NCBI RefSeq assembly: GCF_002278925.1
Contig: NZ_NCJH01000007.1
Coordinates: 186,001-250,000, forward strand
Direction: 5' to 3'
Length of the DNA stretch: 64,000 bases
Origin: Polaromonas sp. 39-63-25
GTDB lineage: Bacteria; Pseudomonadota; Gammaproteobacteria; Burkholderiales; Burkholderiaceae_C
Shown: positions 9,510 to 19,797 of the stretch, one piece after another
Numbering within the stretch: the stretch's first letter is position 1
Layout of the letters: each line of letters begins with the position of its first letter
The notes under the pieces: generated by a model
The model's input: the letters and a program-made list of their open reading frames with translations, nothing else
Told to the model about the DNA's origin: nothing
Database searches by the model: none
Program-made: the position numbers and the translations under genes

Positions 9510-10436
9510 ATGGTTGAAATCCGCCAGATCCCCCTGCCCCACGGCATCAGCCTGTCCTGCCACATGGCGGGTGAACCGGGCCGGCCCGTCCTGATGTTCC
9601 TGCACGGCTTTCCGGAAGGGGCTTTTGTCTGGGACACCCTGCTGGCGCATTTTGCCAAGCCGGAGAACGGGGCTTACTTCTGCATCGCACCCAACCTGCG
9701 CGGTTTCGGGACGTCGAGCGCACCGCCGGAGGTGGACGCCTACCGGCCCAAACACCTGATGCAGGACATCGCCGCGCTGGTGGCGGCAGTCTGTCCGGCC
9801 GACCGGCCCCAGCTTGAATGCCTGGTGGCGCACGACTGGGGCGGCGCCATCGCTTGGAACCTGGCCGCCGCCATGCCGCAGCTGATGAAAAAACTCGCCA
9901 TCATCAACTCGCCGCATCCCGGCACGTTTTTGCGCGAGCTGCAGCACTCGCCGGCCCAGCAGGCCGCCAGTGCCTACATGAATTTCCTGATCCGCCCGGA
10001 CGCCGAGGCGCTGCTGGCGAAGGACGATTTCCGCCGCCTGTGGCAATTCCTGACCAACGGCAGCGACCATCCGCCGGCTTGGCTCACGGACAGCGTCAGG
10101 GACCAGTACCGCGAGGTCTGGCGCGCCGGGCTCACGGGCGGCTGCAACCTGTACCGTGCATCGCCGTTGCGTCCGCCCCGGCTCGGGCCACCGCACAACG
10201 ACCCGGCCGCTGCCGCCGTCACGCTGGCGCGCGAGCGGCTGACGGTCCTGCTGCCAACGCTGGTGATCTGGGCGCTCGACGATATCGCCTTGCCGCCGGC
10301 GCTGATCGAGGGCCTGGCCGACTACGTGCCGGACATGCAGCTGCAGCAGGTGCCGGGCGCCTCCCACTGGATCGTGCACGAGCAGCCCGAACGGGTGGCC
10401 GGCTATCTGCAGGACTTTCTGGGCCAGGTCCGTTAG
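9510..10436 (+). CDS. alpha/beta hydrolase, epoxide hydrolase-like
   Basis: A 308-residue cytoplasmic alpha/beta-hydrolase. HGFPE (32-36) is the oxyanion-hole motif typical of epoxide hydrolases and dehalogenases. The nucleophile elbow is HDWGG with Asp109 instead of Ser, and the catalytic His is probably His286 in ASHW, with an acid around WALDD. An Asp nucleophile suggests epoxide hydrolase or haloalkane dehalogenase chemistry; the natural substrate is unknown. It has no clear Shine-Dalgarno, and its TAG stop lies inside the repeat at 10433. Inverted copies of one repeat flank the gene. Confidence 0.85.
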   Translation: MVEIRQIPLPHGISLSCHMAGEPGRPVLMFLHGFPEGAFVWDTLLAHFAKPENGAYFCIAPNLRGFGTSSAPPEVDAYRPKHLMQDIAALVAAVCPADRPQLECLVAHDWGGAIAWNLAAAMPQLMKKLAIINSPHPGTFLRELQHSPAQQAASAYMNFLIRPDAEALLAKDDFRRLWQFLTNGSDHPPAWLTDSVRDQYREVWRAGLTGGCNLYRASPLRPPRLGPPHNDPAAAAVTLARERLTVLLPTLVIWALDDIALPPALIEGLADYVPDMQLQQVPGASHWIVHEQPERVAGYLQDFLGQVR

Positions 10437-10492
10437 CTATTGTTTTTATAGCTGTCTGCGCTTGTCCCATAAGGGCTGGAGACCGAAAATAC
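10433..10492 (-). repeat. interspersed GCTAY-N7-RTAGC element, copy 3 (contains a stop codon)
   Basis: Module GCTATTGTTTTTATAGC at 10436-10452, then the arm (GCGCTTGTCCCATAAGGGCTGGAG) read on the plus strand, so the element itself is on the minus strand. The hydrolase stop codon TAG at 10434-10436 is formed by this element. Confidence 0.75.
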
Positions 10493-10514
10493 ACGAAAAA
10501 CTGGGCTGTTCGAC

Positions 10515-11411
10515 CTAGTAAAGCGAAGGCTGCTCTTCCGGCCGCGTCTTGAACCGCTTGTGCACCCAGTAGTACTGCGCCGGCATGGTATCGATGTAGG
10601 CCTGTAGCTGGGTATTCATGAATGCGGTATCCGCCACCGGATCCTCCGACGGGAAGTGGGTCCAGGCCGGCAGCACCTCCACCTCGTAACCCCAAGACGT
10701 GAGGCGCGGCACCAGCGGCACCACCTTGGCGCGGCCCAGGCGGGCGAAGCGGGAGAGCGAAGGCACGGTTGCTGTCTGCACACCGTAAAACGGCACAAAC
10801 ACGGAGTCGTCGGGACCAAAATCCATGTCGGGCAGCAGGTACAACGGCTGCCCTTCGCGCAAGGCCGTCACGATGGGCTTGACGCCGTCAGCCCGTCCGA
10901 ACAGCCGCAGGTGGCCAAAACGCTGGCGGCCGCGCAGTATCCAGCGGTCCACCAACTTGTTCGACTGGTCGGTGTAGATGGTGGTTGACTGGCGCGGCGA
11001 ATGCAGGGCGGCGGCGGCCCAAGCCGCATCGAGACCGACAAAATGCGGCAGAAAAATCACCGTGGGGGCGTTGCCGGCGAGTTCGTGCACAGCGCCGGTC
11101 AGCCGCACGCGCCGCTGCACCCACGCCTGCGGCGCGTGCCACAGCCAGGCACGGTCCAGCCAGGCCTGCGCAAAATACACAAAGGTCTGCCGGGTCAGCT
11201 GGCGCCGCTCGGCCTCGCCGAGTGAAGGGAAACACAGCTGCAGATTGGCCTGCACGACGCGCCGGCGCGCCCCGACCAGGCCATACAGCGCCCAGCCCAA
11301 GGCCACACCGAACGCCCGCGCCAGGGGCAGCGGAAATACCGCCAGCACCTGCATCAGCCAGATGACGGTTCGGGTGACCAGACGGCCAAGCCATGGGCGG
11401 GAGTGCTTCAA
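10515..11411 (-). CDS. lipid A biosynthesis acyltransferase (LpxL/HtrB family), second of a pair
   Basis: A 298-residue membrane-associated acyltransferase that adds a secondary acyl chain to Kdo2-lipid IVA. An N-terminal hydrophobic anchor (TVIWLMQVLAVFPLPLA) precedes the catalytic HX4D motif HFVGLD (about 123-128). No ATG lies at a sensible position; a TTG at 11409-11411 overlaps the upstream TGA as TTGA, a coupling geometry like ATGA, so I chose it. It is the downstream member of a tandem pair whose products are only distantly alike. Confidence 0.88.
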   Translation of the reverse strand: MKHSRPWLGRLVTRTVIWLMQVLAVFPLPLARAFGVALGWALYGLVGARRRVVQANLQLCFPSLGEAERRQLTRQTFVYFAQAWLDRAWLWHAPQAWVQRRVRLTGAVHELAGNAPTVIFLPHFVGLDAAWAAAALHSPRQSTTIYTDQSNKLVDRWILRGRQRFGHLRLFGRADGVKPIVTALREGQPLYLLPDMDFGPDDSVFVPFYGVQTATVPSLSRFARLGRAKVVPLVPRLTSWGYEVEVLPAWTHFPSEDPVADTAFMNTQLQAYIDTMPAQYYWVHKRFKTRPEEQPSLY

Positions 11412-12295
11412 AACGCGTCCTTGCGTGGTGTCTTGTAACGCGCGTAGCCCCACAGGTACTGCCCCGGCTGGCTCAGCACGATGGCCTCGATCGCCTGGTT
11501 GATGCGCGTCACAACATGGAGGATCTCGGCCTGCAATGGCCCGGCGCGCGGGCCGCCTTCGGCCGGCGGCGATTCCTGCGCCTGCAGGCCGGCGAGGGGC
11601 GGCCAGATCTTGAGAAAATAGCCTTCACCGCGCGGCAGGCGCTCGCAGCTCACCGGCAGCAACACGGCCCCGCTTTGCAGCGCCAGCCGGGCCGCCAGCG
11701 TCATGGTGTAAGCCGGCTGGCCGAAAAACGGCGCCCATACCCCCAGCCCCTCAGGCGGCACCTGGTCTGTCAGCAGGGCCACGGCCTGGTTGGCCTTGAG
11801 TGTCTTGTGCATCAACCGGATGCCGCTCAGGCTGGCAGGCACCACCGTCAGCTGCGGCCGTTGCCGGGTCGCCTGTTCAATCGCCGCCAGCCAGGACTTG
11901 CGGGCCGGCCGGTAAATCGCGGTGATCGGGCCATACAGCTCGGCCAGCGCCTGCGGGCCCAGCTCGAAGCTGCCGCAATGCGGTCCGAAAAAAATCACGC
12001 CACGCCCCCGTCCAAACGCCTGCTCGGCATGCGGCTGGCCCTCGACCTGCACATTGCCCAGGCATGACTCGGTTTGCGGCCGCATCCAGAGCTTGGGCAG
12101 TTCAGCCACAAAACGTCCAGCCTCGGCAATCGCCGGCCGGGCTGCCTCGAAAGTGATGCCCGCCTGCGCCACATTGGCGCGAAACTGCCGGCGGTAGCTG
12201 GGGCTGAGCAGCCAGACCAGCCAGCCCAGGGCCGCGCCCAGCGCATGCAGCGCGCGTAAAGGCCAGTGGGAGAAAAAACGGAACAGCAGGATCAT
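11408..12295 (-). CDS. lipid A biosynthesis acyltransferase (LpxL/HtrB family), first of a pair
   Basis: A 295-residue member of the lysophospholipid/lauroyl acyltransferase family. It has an N-terminal membrane segment (ALHALGAALGWLVWLLSP) and the catalytic HX4E motif HCGSFE (about 106-111). It probably acylates lipid A precursors at the inner membrane; the acceptor position cannot be told from sequence. It is divergent from metK, with a roughly 170-base shared upstream region, and its stop overlaps the start of the second acyltransferase. Confidence 0.88.
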   Translation of the reverse strand: MILLFRFFSHWPLRALHALGAALGWLVWLLSPSYRRQFRANVAQAGITFEAARPAIAEAGRFVAELPKLWMRPQTESCLGNVQVEGQPHAEQAFGRGRGVIFFGPHCGSFELGPQALAELYGPITAIYRPARKSWLAAIEQATRQRPQLTVVPASLSGIRLMHKTLKANQAVALLTDQVPPEGLGVWAPFFGQPAYTMTLAARLALQSGAVLLPVSCERLPRGEGYFLKIWPPLAGLQAQESPPAEGGPRAGPLQAEILHVVTRINQAIEAIVLSQPGQYLWGYARYKTPRKDAF

Positions 12296-12339
12296 GAAGG
12301 GCAGCTATGGGCGGGAACCCCTGTCGATGGACAAAACGA

Positions 12340-12463
12340 TATAATTTAGGTTGTCGCCGAGTTACTGAACAACTTGCAGGGCGACATTAAACCAAACTGC
12401 TAAAGCGTTCGCCGAGGCACCCCAAGCCGGCAACGCGCCGACTAACTTCATGGAGTGTACGCA
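12340..12463 (+). promoter_or_regulatory. metK promoter and structured leader
   Basis: A perfect TATAAT lies at 12340-12345, though no good -35 box is visible. Downstream, TGTCGCC (12352-12358) pairs perfectly with GGCGACA (12380-12386) around an inner AGTT/AACT stem. A second weaker pairing joins GCGTT (12405-12409) to AACGC (12432-12436). The leader is about 110 nt long and could hold a cis-regulatory RNA, but it matches no SAM or SAH riboswitch consensus that I can recognise. Confidence 0.4.
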
Positions 12464-13648
12464 ATGGCGAACGATTTTCTCTTTACTTCCGAATCCGTCT
12501 CCGAAGGCCATCCCGACAAGGTAGCCGACCAGATTTCCGATGCCATCCTCGATGCCATCTTCAAGCAGGACCCGCTTTCGCGCGTGGCCGCCGAGACCCT
12601 GACCAACACCGGTCTGGTGGTGCTGGCCGGTGAAATCACCACCAATGCGCATGTGGACTACATCCAGGTTGCCCGCGACACCATCAAGCGCATCGGTTAC
12701 GACAACACCGAATACGGCATCGACTACAAGGGTTGCGCGGTGCTGGTCGCCTACGACAAGCAGAGCAACGACATCGCCCAGGGTGTGGACCATGCGTCTG
12801 ACGACCACCTGAACACCGGCGCCGGCGACCAGGGCCTGATGTTCGGCTACGCCTGCGACGAAACGCCGGAGCTGATGCCCGCGCCGATTTATTACGCCCA
12901 CCGCCTGGTCGAGCGCCAGGCCCAGTTGCGCAAGGACGGCCGCCTGCCTTTCCTGCGTCCGGATGCAAAAAGCCAGGTCACCATGCGCTACGTGGACGGC
13001 AAGCCGCACAGCATCGACACCGTTGTGCTCTCCTCCCAGCACAGCCCCGACCAGAGCGAAACGCCGCACAAGATGAAGGCCTCGTTCATCGAAGCCATCA
13101 TTGAAGAAATCATCAAGCCGGTGCTGCCCAAGGAATGGCTCAAGGACACCAAGTACCTGATCAATCCCACTGGCCGTTTTGTCATCGGCGGCCCGCAGGG
13201 CGACTGTGGCCTGACCGGCCGCAAGATCATTGTGGACACCTACGGCGGCGCCTGCCCGCACGGCGGCGGTGCATTCTCGGGCAAGGACCCCTCGAAAGTG
13301 GACCGTTCGGCCGCTTACGCCGCCCGTTACGTGGCCAAAAACATCGTGGCCGCCGGCCTGGCACGCCAGTGCCAGATCCAGGTGGCCTACGCGATCGGCG
13401 TAGCACGCCCGATGAACGTTACGGTGTACACCGAAGGCACGGGCGTGATGTCCGACGAAAAACTCTCGGCGCTGGTCAATGAGCACTTTGACCTGCGCCC
13501 GAAAGGCATCATCCAGATGCTGGACCTGCTGCGTCCGATCTATGAGAAAACCGCTGCCTATGGCCACTTCGGCCGTGACGAGCCGGAATTCACCTGGGAA
13601 CGCACCGATAAAGTAGCCGCCCTGAAGGCAGCGGCCGGCCTCAAGTAA
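12464..13648 (+). CDS. metK: S-adenosylmethionine synthetase
   Basis: A 394-residue enzyme that makes S-adenosylmethionine from methionine and ATP. Family signatures are intact: GHPDK (15-19) near the N-terminus, [17 protein letters not shown] and the phosphate-binding [10 protein letters not shown]. The ATG at 12464 gives the canonical [19 protein letters not shown] and is preceded by GGAG at 8 nt; a GTG nine bases upstream is less likely. The product is the universal methyl donor. The gene is divergent from the acyltransferase pair. Confidence 0.97.
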   Translation: MANDFLFTSESVSEGHPDKVADQISDAILDAIFKQDPLSRVAAETLTNTGLVVLAGEITTNAHVDYIQVARDTIKRIGYDNTEYGIDYKGCAVLVAYDKQSNDIAQGVDHASDDHLNTGAGDQGLMFGYACDETPELMPAPIYYAHRLVERQAQLRKDGRLPFLRPDAKSQVTMRYVDGKPHSIDTVVLSSQHSPDQSETPHKMKASFIEAIIEEIIKPVLPKEWLKDTKYLINPTGRFVIGGPQGDCGLTGRKIIVDTYGGACPHGGGAFSGKDPSKVDRSAAYAARYVAKNIVAAGLARQCQIQVAYAIGVARPMNVTVYTEGTGVMSDEKLSALVNEHFDLRPKGIIQMLDLLRPIYEKTAAYGHFGRDEPEFTWERTDKVAALKAAAGLK

Positions 13649-13716
13649 TTTATTCCCCTTGCGCCGGTGGAAGCCCGCAGATGGCCCCGTTTCCGCCCTG
13701 CGCTCAGGGCGGTAGT

Positions 13717-13752
13717 CAAAAAAAAGCCACCCGGGACGGTGACTTTTTTTGT
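13717..13752. terminator. bidirectional terminator between metK and the small hypothetical gene
   Basis: A run of A, a stem AGCCACC/GGTGACT with one mismatch, then TTTTTTT reads as a rho-independent terminator on both strands and serves the convergent metK and the 63-residue gene. A perfect 8-bp hairpin CCGCCCTG/CAGGGCGG sits just before it at 13693-13712. Confidence 0.75.
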
Positions 13753-13768
13753 TCGGCTGGACGGATTC

Positions 13769-13960
13769 TCAGCGGGTAAAGGGTGACGGCTCAATCCATT
13801 TGCCAGCCCCGACGTCGGTTGGTTTGGCATTCCGGTCGGGCTTGGACTGCGTCTTGTTCGTTCCCTCCTCGCCAAAGGTCTTGTTCAAGGCGCTGTCTTT
13901 TTCCACTTCGGTTTCGTTCTGGTCCCGCTGGTTGCCTTGTCCCACACTGACGTCAGCCAT
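13769..13960 (-). CDS. small hydrophilic hypothetical protein (63 aa)
   Basis: Not recognised. A 63-residue, very polar protein rich in Asn, Gln, Lys, Glu and Thr, with no cysteine or hydrophobic segment, probably disordered and cytoplasmic. The ATG is preceded by GGAGAGAAG at ideal spacing, and a terminator follows the stop, which together support a real gene. It lies just downstream of another short gene on the same strand. Confidence 0.6.
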   Translation of the reverse strand: MADVSVGQGNQRDQNETEVEKDSALNKTFGEEGTNKTQSKPDRNAKPTDVGAGKWIEPSPFTR

Positions 13961-13986
13961 ATCTTCTCTCCATGGTAGTTAAGGGA

Positions 13987-14193
13987 TCAGCTCGCGAAGC
14001 CAGACGGGCTGCCGGAAGGCTTCTGCAACTGCGCGACCGCCGCTGGAGTACCGGCTTTGACAAGAAACGGCCATGCCGAGCGGACCACGCCGCCACCCAT
14101 GCCTGTCCCGTACAACCTGCCGTCTCCAGTCGCTGGACGCTCGTAACGAATGCCCGGCTGACCGGTTCCCGTGGCAATAACAAATTGGCTCAT
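13987..14193 (-). CDS. small hypothetical protein (68 aa)
   Basis: Not recognised. Glycine-rich 68-residue product beginning MSQFVIATGTGQPGIRYERP; no signal peptide or membrane span. The ATG at 14193 has GGGGA about 8 nt upstream on the minus strand, and codon composition looks coding. It would be co-transcribed with the 63-residue gene 26 bases downstream. The longer reading to 14230 has no ribosome-binding site. Confidence is limited because there is no family match. Confidence 0.45.
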   Translation of the reverse strand: MSQFVIATGTGQPGIRYERPATGDGRLYGTGMGGGVVRSAWPFLVKAGTPAAVAQLQKPSGSPSGFAS

Positions 14194-14380
14194 AAATTCC
14201 CCAATGTGGGCGAACGTGCCCGTCCATCAATCGTCAAGCCACTTTAAATCGGCAACCAGGCGCCCGTTGTCAGACGCCGGCCAGACTTTTGTAGGACAAA
14301 CCATGCCGCTCCCCCTATGCGGCGGCGCCCACGGCAGGACATGAAACCGCCAGCGGCCTGTCCATTTTTGTGCCTTCTGA

Positions 14381-14409
14381 CTTGAAACCGCCATGAAACG
14401 GCCTTATGA
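14381..14409 (+). promoter_or_regulatory. candidate sigma32 heat-shock promoter of groESL
   Basis: CTTGAAA at 14381-14387 is a perfect RpoH -35 box. CCTTATGA at 14402-14409, 14 nt downstream, is an acceptable -10. It abuts the CIRCE operator. Confidence 0.65.
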
Positions 14410-14436
14410 TTAGCACTCGATGGTATTGAGTGCTAA
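14410..14436 (+). promoter_or_regulatory. CIRCE operator (HrcA site)
   Basis: Perfect TTAGCACTC-N9-GAGTGCTAA inverted repeat, the binding site of the heat-labile repressor HrcA, placed at the expected transcription start of groES. hrcA itself is not in the window. Confidence 0.97.
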
Positions 14437-14524
14437 CAACCACTTACACCAGCCCATTCACAAGCACCCGCGTACCGCGCTGGTGCTTTTTGATTCCAAA
14501 CCTGTTTCAAAACAAGGAGCTCCC

Positions 14525-14815
14525 ATGAAACTTCGTCCCCTGCACGACCGCGTGATCGTCAAACGTGTTGAAAACGAAACCAAAACCGCCTCCGGCATCG
14601 TCATTCCCGACAGCGCCGCTGAAAAGCCTGATCAAGGCGAAGTGCTGGCTGTGGGCCCCGGCAAAAAGAACGACAAGGGCGAAATCAGCGCCATGGCCGT
14701 CAAGGTCGGCGACCGCGTCCTGTTCGGCAAATACAGCGGCCAGACCGTCAAGGTCGATGGCGACGAACTGCTGGTCATGAAAGAAGACGATTTGTTTGCA
14801 GTGGTCGAGAAGTAA
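14525..14815 (+). CDS. groES: co-chaperonin GroES
   Basis: A 96-residue, 10-kDa co-chaperonin that caps the GroEL cylinder. The sequence is canonical from [14 protein letters not shown] to the C-terminus, with the mobile loop around [17 protein letters not shown] that contacts GroEL. An AAGGAG lies at the correct distance before the ATG. The gene is 48 bases upstream of groEL in one operon under CIRCE and a sigma32-like promoter. Confidence 0.98.
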   Translation: MKLRPLHDRVIVKRVENETKTASGIVIPDSAAEKPDQGEVLAVGPGKKNDKGEISAMAVKVGDRVLFGKYSGQTVKVDGDELLVMKEDDLFAVVEK

Positions 14816-16522
<1,707 letters not shown>

Positions 16523-16693
16523 TCCGGCTACTGCGCAGGCGCCATGCGTCGTTGGGCAGAAGGGGAAAGGAAGGGGCCCCTCCCCCTTCCCGTCGGAATC
16601 CTCACGTACCCAAGGTACGTTCCGGTTCCTGCGCTCCGTCCGCCTAGCCTGGCACCTGCTCGCTACGCCGTCCGGACTTTCCGGACAGCAAAC

Positions 16694-16729
16694 AAAAAAC
16701 CCGCAGGGCTCGCGCCCTGCGGGTTTTTT
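16694..16729. terminator. bidirectional terminator after groEL
   Basis: Perfect 16-bp inverted repeat (A6CCCGCAGGGC, loop TCGC, GCCCTGCGGGT6). It ends with T-tracts on both strands and serves groESL and the convergent DUF805 gene. Confidence 0.93.
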
Positions 16730-16745
16730 CATGCGCACGCGAAAC

Positions 16746-17069
16746 TCAGACCGATGCGTATTCGCTGCCAGCGTCGCGTGCCGGCTGGACCCACCAGTAG
16801 ACCAGCACGAACCAGCCGATGACGGTGAGCATGATGAGTTGCCACCAGCCGCTTTTGCCGATGTCGTGAAGACGGCGCGTACCGGCGGCCAGGGCCGGCA
16901 GCAGCAGTGCCAGGCCTACCAGGCCGCTGAGCGTGTCACTGAGCATCGAAGCGGCGATGGAGACCAGGATCTGGAACAGAAAGAACCACCAGAATTCAGG
17001 GCGCGATGCGCGACCGGAAAAGGTCGCGTACTTGGCGAAACAGGTGGAAATGGCTTGACCGAAGTTCAT
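16746..17069 (-). CDS. DUF805 family membrane protein
   Basis: A 107-residue inner membrane protein. The family pattern is clear: an N-terminal soluble turn with the FSGRASRPEFWWFFLF motif, three to four hydrophobic helices, and a conserved RRLHDIGKSGWW between them. Function is unknown. The ATG at 17069 is preceded by AGGAGGAG. It lies downstream of pgi on the same strand with an 84-base gap and ends at the terminator shared with groEL. Confidence 0.88.
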   Translation of the reverse strand: MNFGQAISTCFAKYATFSGRASRPEFWWFFLFQILVSIAASMLSDTLSGLVGLALLLPALAAGTRRLHDIGKSGWWQLIMLTVIGWFVLVYWWVQPARDAGSEYASV

Positions 17070-17153
17070 GTTTTTTCTCCTCCTCAGGATGCAGACAGGG
17101 CAAATTCCCCGCGCCATGATATGCCAGACCCGTGCCAGCGCTGTGGCTGTCCC

Positions 17154-18719
17154 TCAGCGAAGGCGCTGCAGCAAGCCCGCCGTCGAGGCGTCCAGCCCCG
17201 AAACATCTCCACTGCGCAGGCGCAACTCGATGTTCCTGGCCAGCACCTTGCCGAGCTCGACGCCCCACTGGTCAAAACTGTTGATGCCCCAGATGGCACC
17301 GCTGACAAACACGCGGTGTTCCTGCAGGGCAATCAGTGCCCCGAGGCTGGCCGGGCTCAGTTCTTCGAGCAGCAGGAAAGTGCTGGGCCGGTTGCCGGGG
17401 AAATGCTTGTGCCCACCTGTATCGTCCTTGCCCAGCATCAGCGCCTGGGCCTGGGCCAGCACATTGGCGAGCAGCTTGTCATTGTGGCCAGGCAAGCCAT
17501 GGAAGGATTTTTTGACCGCGACAAACTCGACCGGCACCACGTCCGTGCCCTGATGCAGCATCTGGAAGTAGGCGTGCTGACCATTGGTGCCGGGCTCGCC
17601 CCAGAGCACGGGCGCGGTGGCAAATGGCAGCGGCTGGCCCCGCGCGTCCACGCGTTTTCCGTTGCTCTCCATCTCCAGCTGCTGGAGATACGCCGGCCAG
17701 CGGCGCAAGGCGCTGCTGTAGGGCGCCAGACTGCGGCTGGTGAAACGGTGAAAGTTGCGGTACCAGACATCGAGCAGGCCCAGGCGCACCGGCAGGTTCT
17801 GCGCCAGCGGTGCTGTGCGGAAATGGCCGTCCATCGCGTGCGCACCAGCCAGCAGCGCGCGAAAGCCCTGCGCGCCGATGCTGATGGCCAGCGGCAGGCC
17901 AATGGCCGACCACAGCGAATAACGCCCGCCCACCCAGTCCCAGAAACCAAACGTCGTGCTGATACCAAAGGCCTGGGCCGCTGCGACGTTGGTCGTCAGT
18001 GCCGCGAAATGACGCGCGATGTCCTGTCCGCCCTGTGCCTCGAACCATTGCCTGGCCGACAGGGCATTGGTCATGGTTTCGGTGGTCGTGAAGGTTTTTG
18101 ACGCGATCAGGAACAGGGTGTTCTTCGGCCTGAGCTGCGCCAACACGCCGGCGAGCTCCTGCCCGTCGACGTTGGAGACGAAGTGAAAGCGCTTGCCGGG
18201 GATGCGCAAGGCGTCGAGCGCCAGCACCGCCATCTGCGGACCGAGGTCGGAGCCACCTATGCCGATGTTGACGATGTCGGTGATGGCCCCGTCCAGGCGC
18301 ACCTGCTCTGCGTAGGCCAGCATGGCGGCCAGGGTCTCATGCACCTGGACGAGCCCGTTTGCTATATTTTCAGGAGCGGCTGTCGCCCGTCCCTGCTGGG
18401 CTGGAGCCTGATTTCTCAATAGAAAATGCATGGCCGCACGGTCTTCGCTGCGGTTGATCTTCTCGCCGGCAAACATCGCATCGCGGTATGGTTCCACGCC
18501 ACGCTGGCGCGCCAGGTCCAGCAGCAAGGCCTGGGTGGGCGCGTCGATCAGGTTTTTGGAGAGGTCGGCAAAGACGTGAGGCGCCTCCAGGCTGAATGCA
18601 GCGAACCGGCCGGGATCGGCCGCAAAGGCCTGGCGCAGATCGAACCTTTTCCCTGTCGCGTCAAACTGCGCCTGCAGCGCAGCCCAGGCCGGGGTCTGGT
18701 GGCAAGGTGGTCGGTTCAT
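17154..18719 (-). CDS. pgi: glucose-6-phosphate isomerase carrying a repeat-encoded peptide
   Basis: A 521-residue enzyme interconverting glucose-6-phosphate and fructose-6-phosphate. Signatures are present: GIGGSDLGP, SKTFTTTET and, near the C-terminus, GINSFDQWGVELGK. Residues about 103-121 (NQAPAQQGRATAAPENIAN) are encoded by an interspersed repeat (18358-18419) and lie between the RAAMHFLLR helix and QVHETLAAML. The same peptide pattern recurs in the unrelated ygfA product. The reading frame is intact, so the enzyme probably tolerates the insertion in a surface loop. It lies 9 bases after tal. Confidence 0.95.
   Translation of the reverse strand: MNRPPCHQTPAWAALQAQFDATGKRFDLRQAFAADPGRFAAFSLEAPHVFADLSKNLIDAPTQALLLDLARQRGVEPYRDAMFAGEKINRSEDRAAMHFLLRNQAPAQQGRATAAPENIANGLVQVHETLAAMLAYAEQVRLDGAITDIVNIGIGGSDLGPQMAVLALDALRIPGKRFHFVSNVDGQELAGVLAQLRPKNTLFLIASKTFTTTETMTNALSARQWFEAQGGQDIARHFAALTTNVAAAQAFGISTTFGFWDWVGGRYSLWSAIGLPLAISIGAQGFRALLAGAHAMDGHFRTAPLAQNLPVRLGLLDVWYRNFHRFTSRSLAPYSSALRRWPAYLQQLEMESNGKRVDARGQPLPFATAPVLWGEPGTNGQHAYFQMLHQGTDVVPVEFVAVKKSFHGLPGHNDKLLANVLAQAQALMLGKDDTGGHKHFPGNRPSTFLLLEELSPASLGALIALQEHRVFVSGAIWGINSFDQWGVELGKVLARNIELRLRSGDVSGLDASTAGLLQRLR
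18358..18419 (-). repeat. interspersed GCTAY-N7-RTAGC element, copy 4 (inside pgi, in frame)
   Basis: Module at 18361-18377 on the plus strand; on the coding strand it reads GCT CCT GAA AAT ATA GC and encodes A-P-E-N-I-A. The adjacent arm encodes AQQGRATA. Element orientation equals gene orientation. The hairpin pairing is degraded here (GCTCC against ATAGC). Confidence 0.75.
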
Positions 18720-18728
18720 CGGCCGGAC

Positions 18729-19676
18729 CTAGGCGGCCAGCATCAGCTGTTCAAGCTTGACCGCATCGGCCGCAAAGGCGCGTATGCCTTCGGCCAGCTT
18801 TTCGGTGGCCATCGCATCCTCGTTGAGCGCGTAGCGGAAGGTCACCTCGTCAAAGCCGACGGCCGGCAGGTCCAGCGCCTGTGCGGCCTGGGCGTCCAGC
18901 GCGCGCGCCAGTGGTGCCTCGCTGGCGGCCAGCTGGCCCAACAGCTCGGGGCTGATGGTCAGCAGGTCGCAGCCGGCCAGGGCGGTGATCTGCCCGATGT
19001 TGCGAAAACTCGCGCCCATGATCTCGGTCTTGATGCCGAGTTTCTTGTAGTGGTTGTAGATCTGGCGCACCGACTGCACGCCCGGGTCGTTGGCGCCGGC
19101 ATGGGCGGCCTCGTCCCACGCGGCGCCTGCCGATTTTTTGTACCAGTCGTAAATACGACCGACAAAGGGTGAAATCAGCTGCACCCCGGCCTGGCCGCAG
19201 GCCACCGCCTGACAGAAGGAAAAAAGCAGGGTCAGGTTGGTGTGGATGCCCCGGTCTTCGAGCCGGCGCGCGGCCTGGATGCCCTCCCAGGTGGCCGCCA
19301 CCTTGATCAGCACGCGGTCGATGTGGATGCCTTCGGCCTCGTACAGCTCGATGATGCGTTCGCCACGCGTCAAGGTGGCGCTGCTGTCGAAGCTAAGGCG
19401 TGCATCCACTTCGGTCGACACCCGGCCCGGGATGATGGACAGGATCTCGCAGCCAAACCGCACCAGCAGCCGGTCCATGGTTTCATCGAGGGCGTGGCCG
19501 CGAAACTTCGCCACGGTGTCCACCAGCAGTGGCCGGTAATCGGACTTTTGCACGGCCTTGAGAATCAGCGAGGGGTTGGTGGTCGCGTCCTGCGGCTTGT
19601 AGGCGTCGAGCTGTTTGAAATCACCGGTGTCGGCCACCACGGTGGTGAACTGCTTGAGGGCTTCGAGTTGGTTCAT
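18729..19676 (-). CDS. tal: transaldolase
   Basis: A 315-residue pentose phosphate pathway enzyme that moves a dihydroxyacetone unit from sedoheptulose-7-phosphate to glyceraldehyde-3-phosphate. The N-terminus [20 protein letters not shown], the TTNPSL motif, the Schiff-base lysine in [11 protein letters not shown] and the FGRI-like FVGRIYDWY segment all match the TalB-type family. It forms a leftward two-gene operon with pgi, divergent from zwf across about 120 bases that contain a candidate HexR operator. Confidence 0.96.
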   Translation of the reverse strand: MNQLEALKQFTTVVADTGDFKQLDAYKPQDATTNPSLILKAVQKSDYRPLLVDTVAKFRGHALDETMDRLLVRFGCEILSIIPGRVSTEVDARLSFDSSATLTRGERIIELYEAEGIHIDRVLIKVAATWEGIQAARRLEDRGIHTNLTLLFSFCQAVACGQAGVQLISPFVGRIYDWYKKSAGAAWDEAAHAGANDPGVQSVRQIYNHYKKLGIKTEIMGASFRNIGQITALAGCDLLTISPELLGQLAASEAPLARALDAQAAQALDLPAVGFDEVTFRYALNEDAMATEKLAEGIRAFAADAVKLEQLMLAA

Positions 19677-19754
19677 GGTGAAAGTGTAGATGGGTCACGG
19701 CCAGGGCACTGTAAGACCAGGACCTGATTGAGTTACGATTATGGCAACATCCTA

Positions 19755-19769
19755 TGAAACTTTATTACA
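19755..19769. promoter_or_regulatory. candidate HexR operator upstream of zwf
   Basis: TGAAACTTTATTACA fits 13 of 15 positions of the published HexR motif as I recall it (TGTARTWWWAYTACA). It lies 29 bases before the zwf start and within the tal-zwf divergent region, and hexR follows zwf. Confidence 0.6.
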
Positions 19770-19797
19770 TATCTGCCGATCGGGAAGGTTGGGGCAC

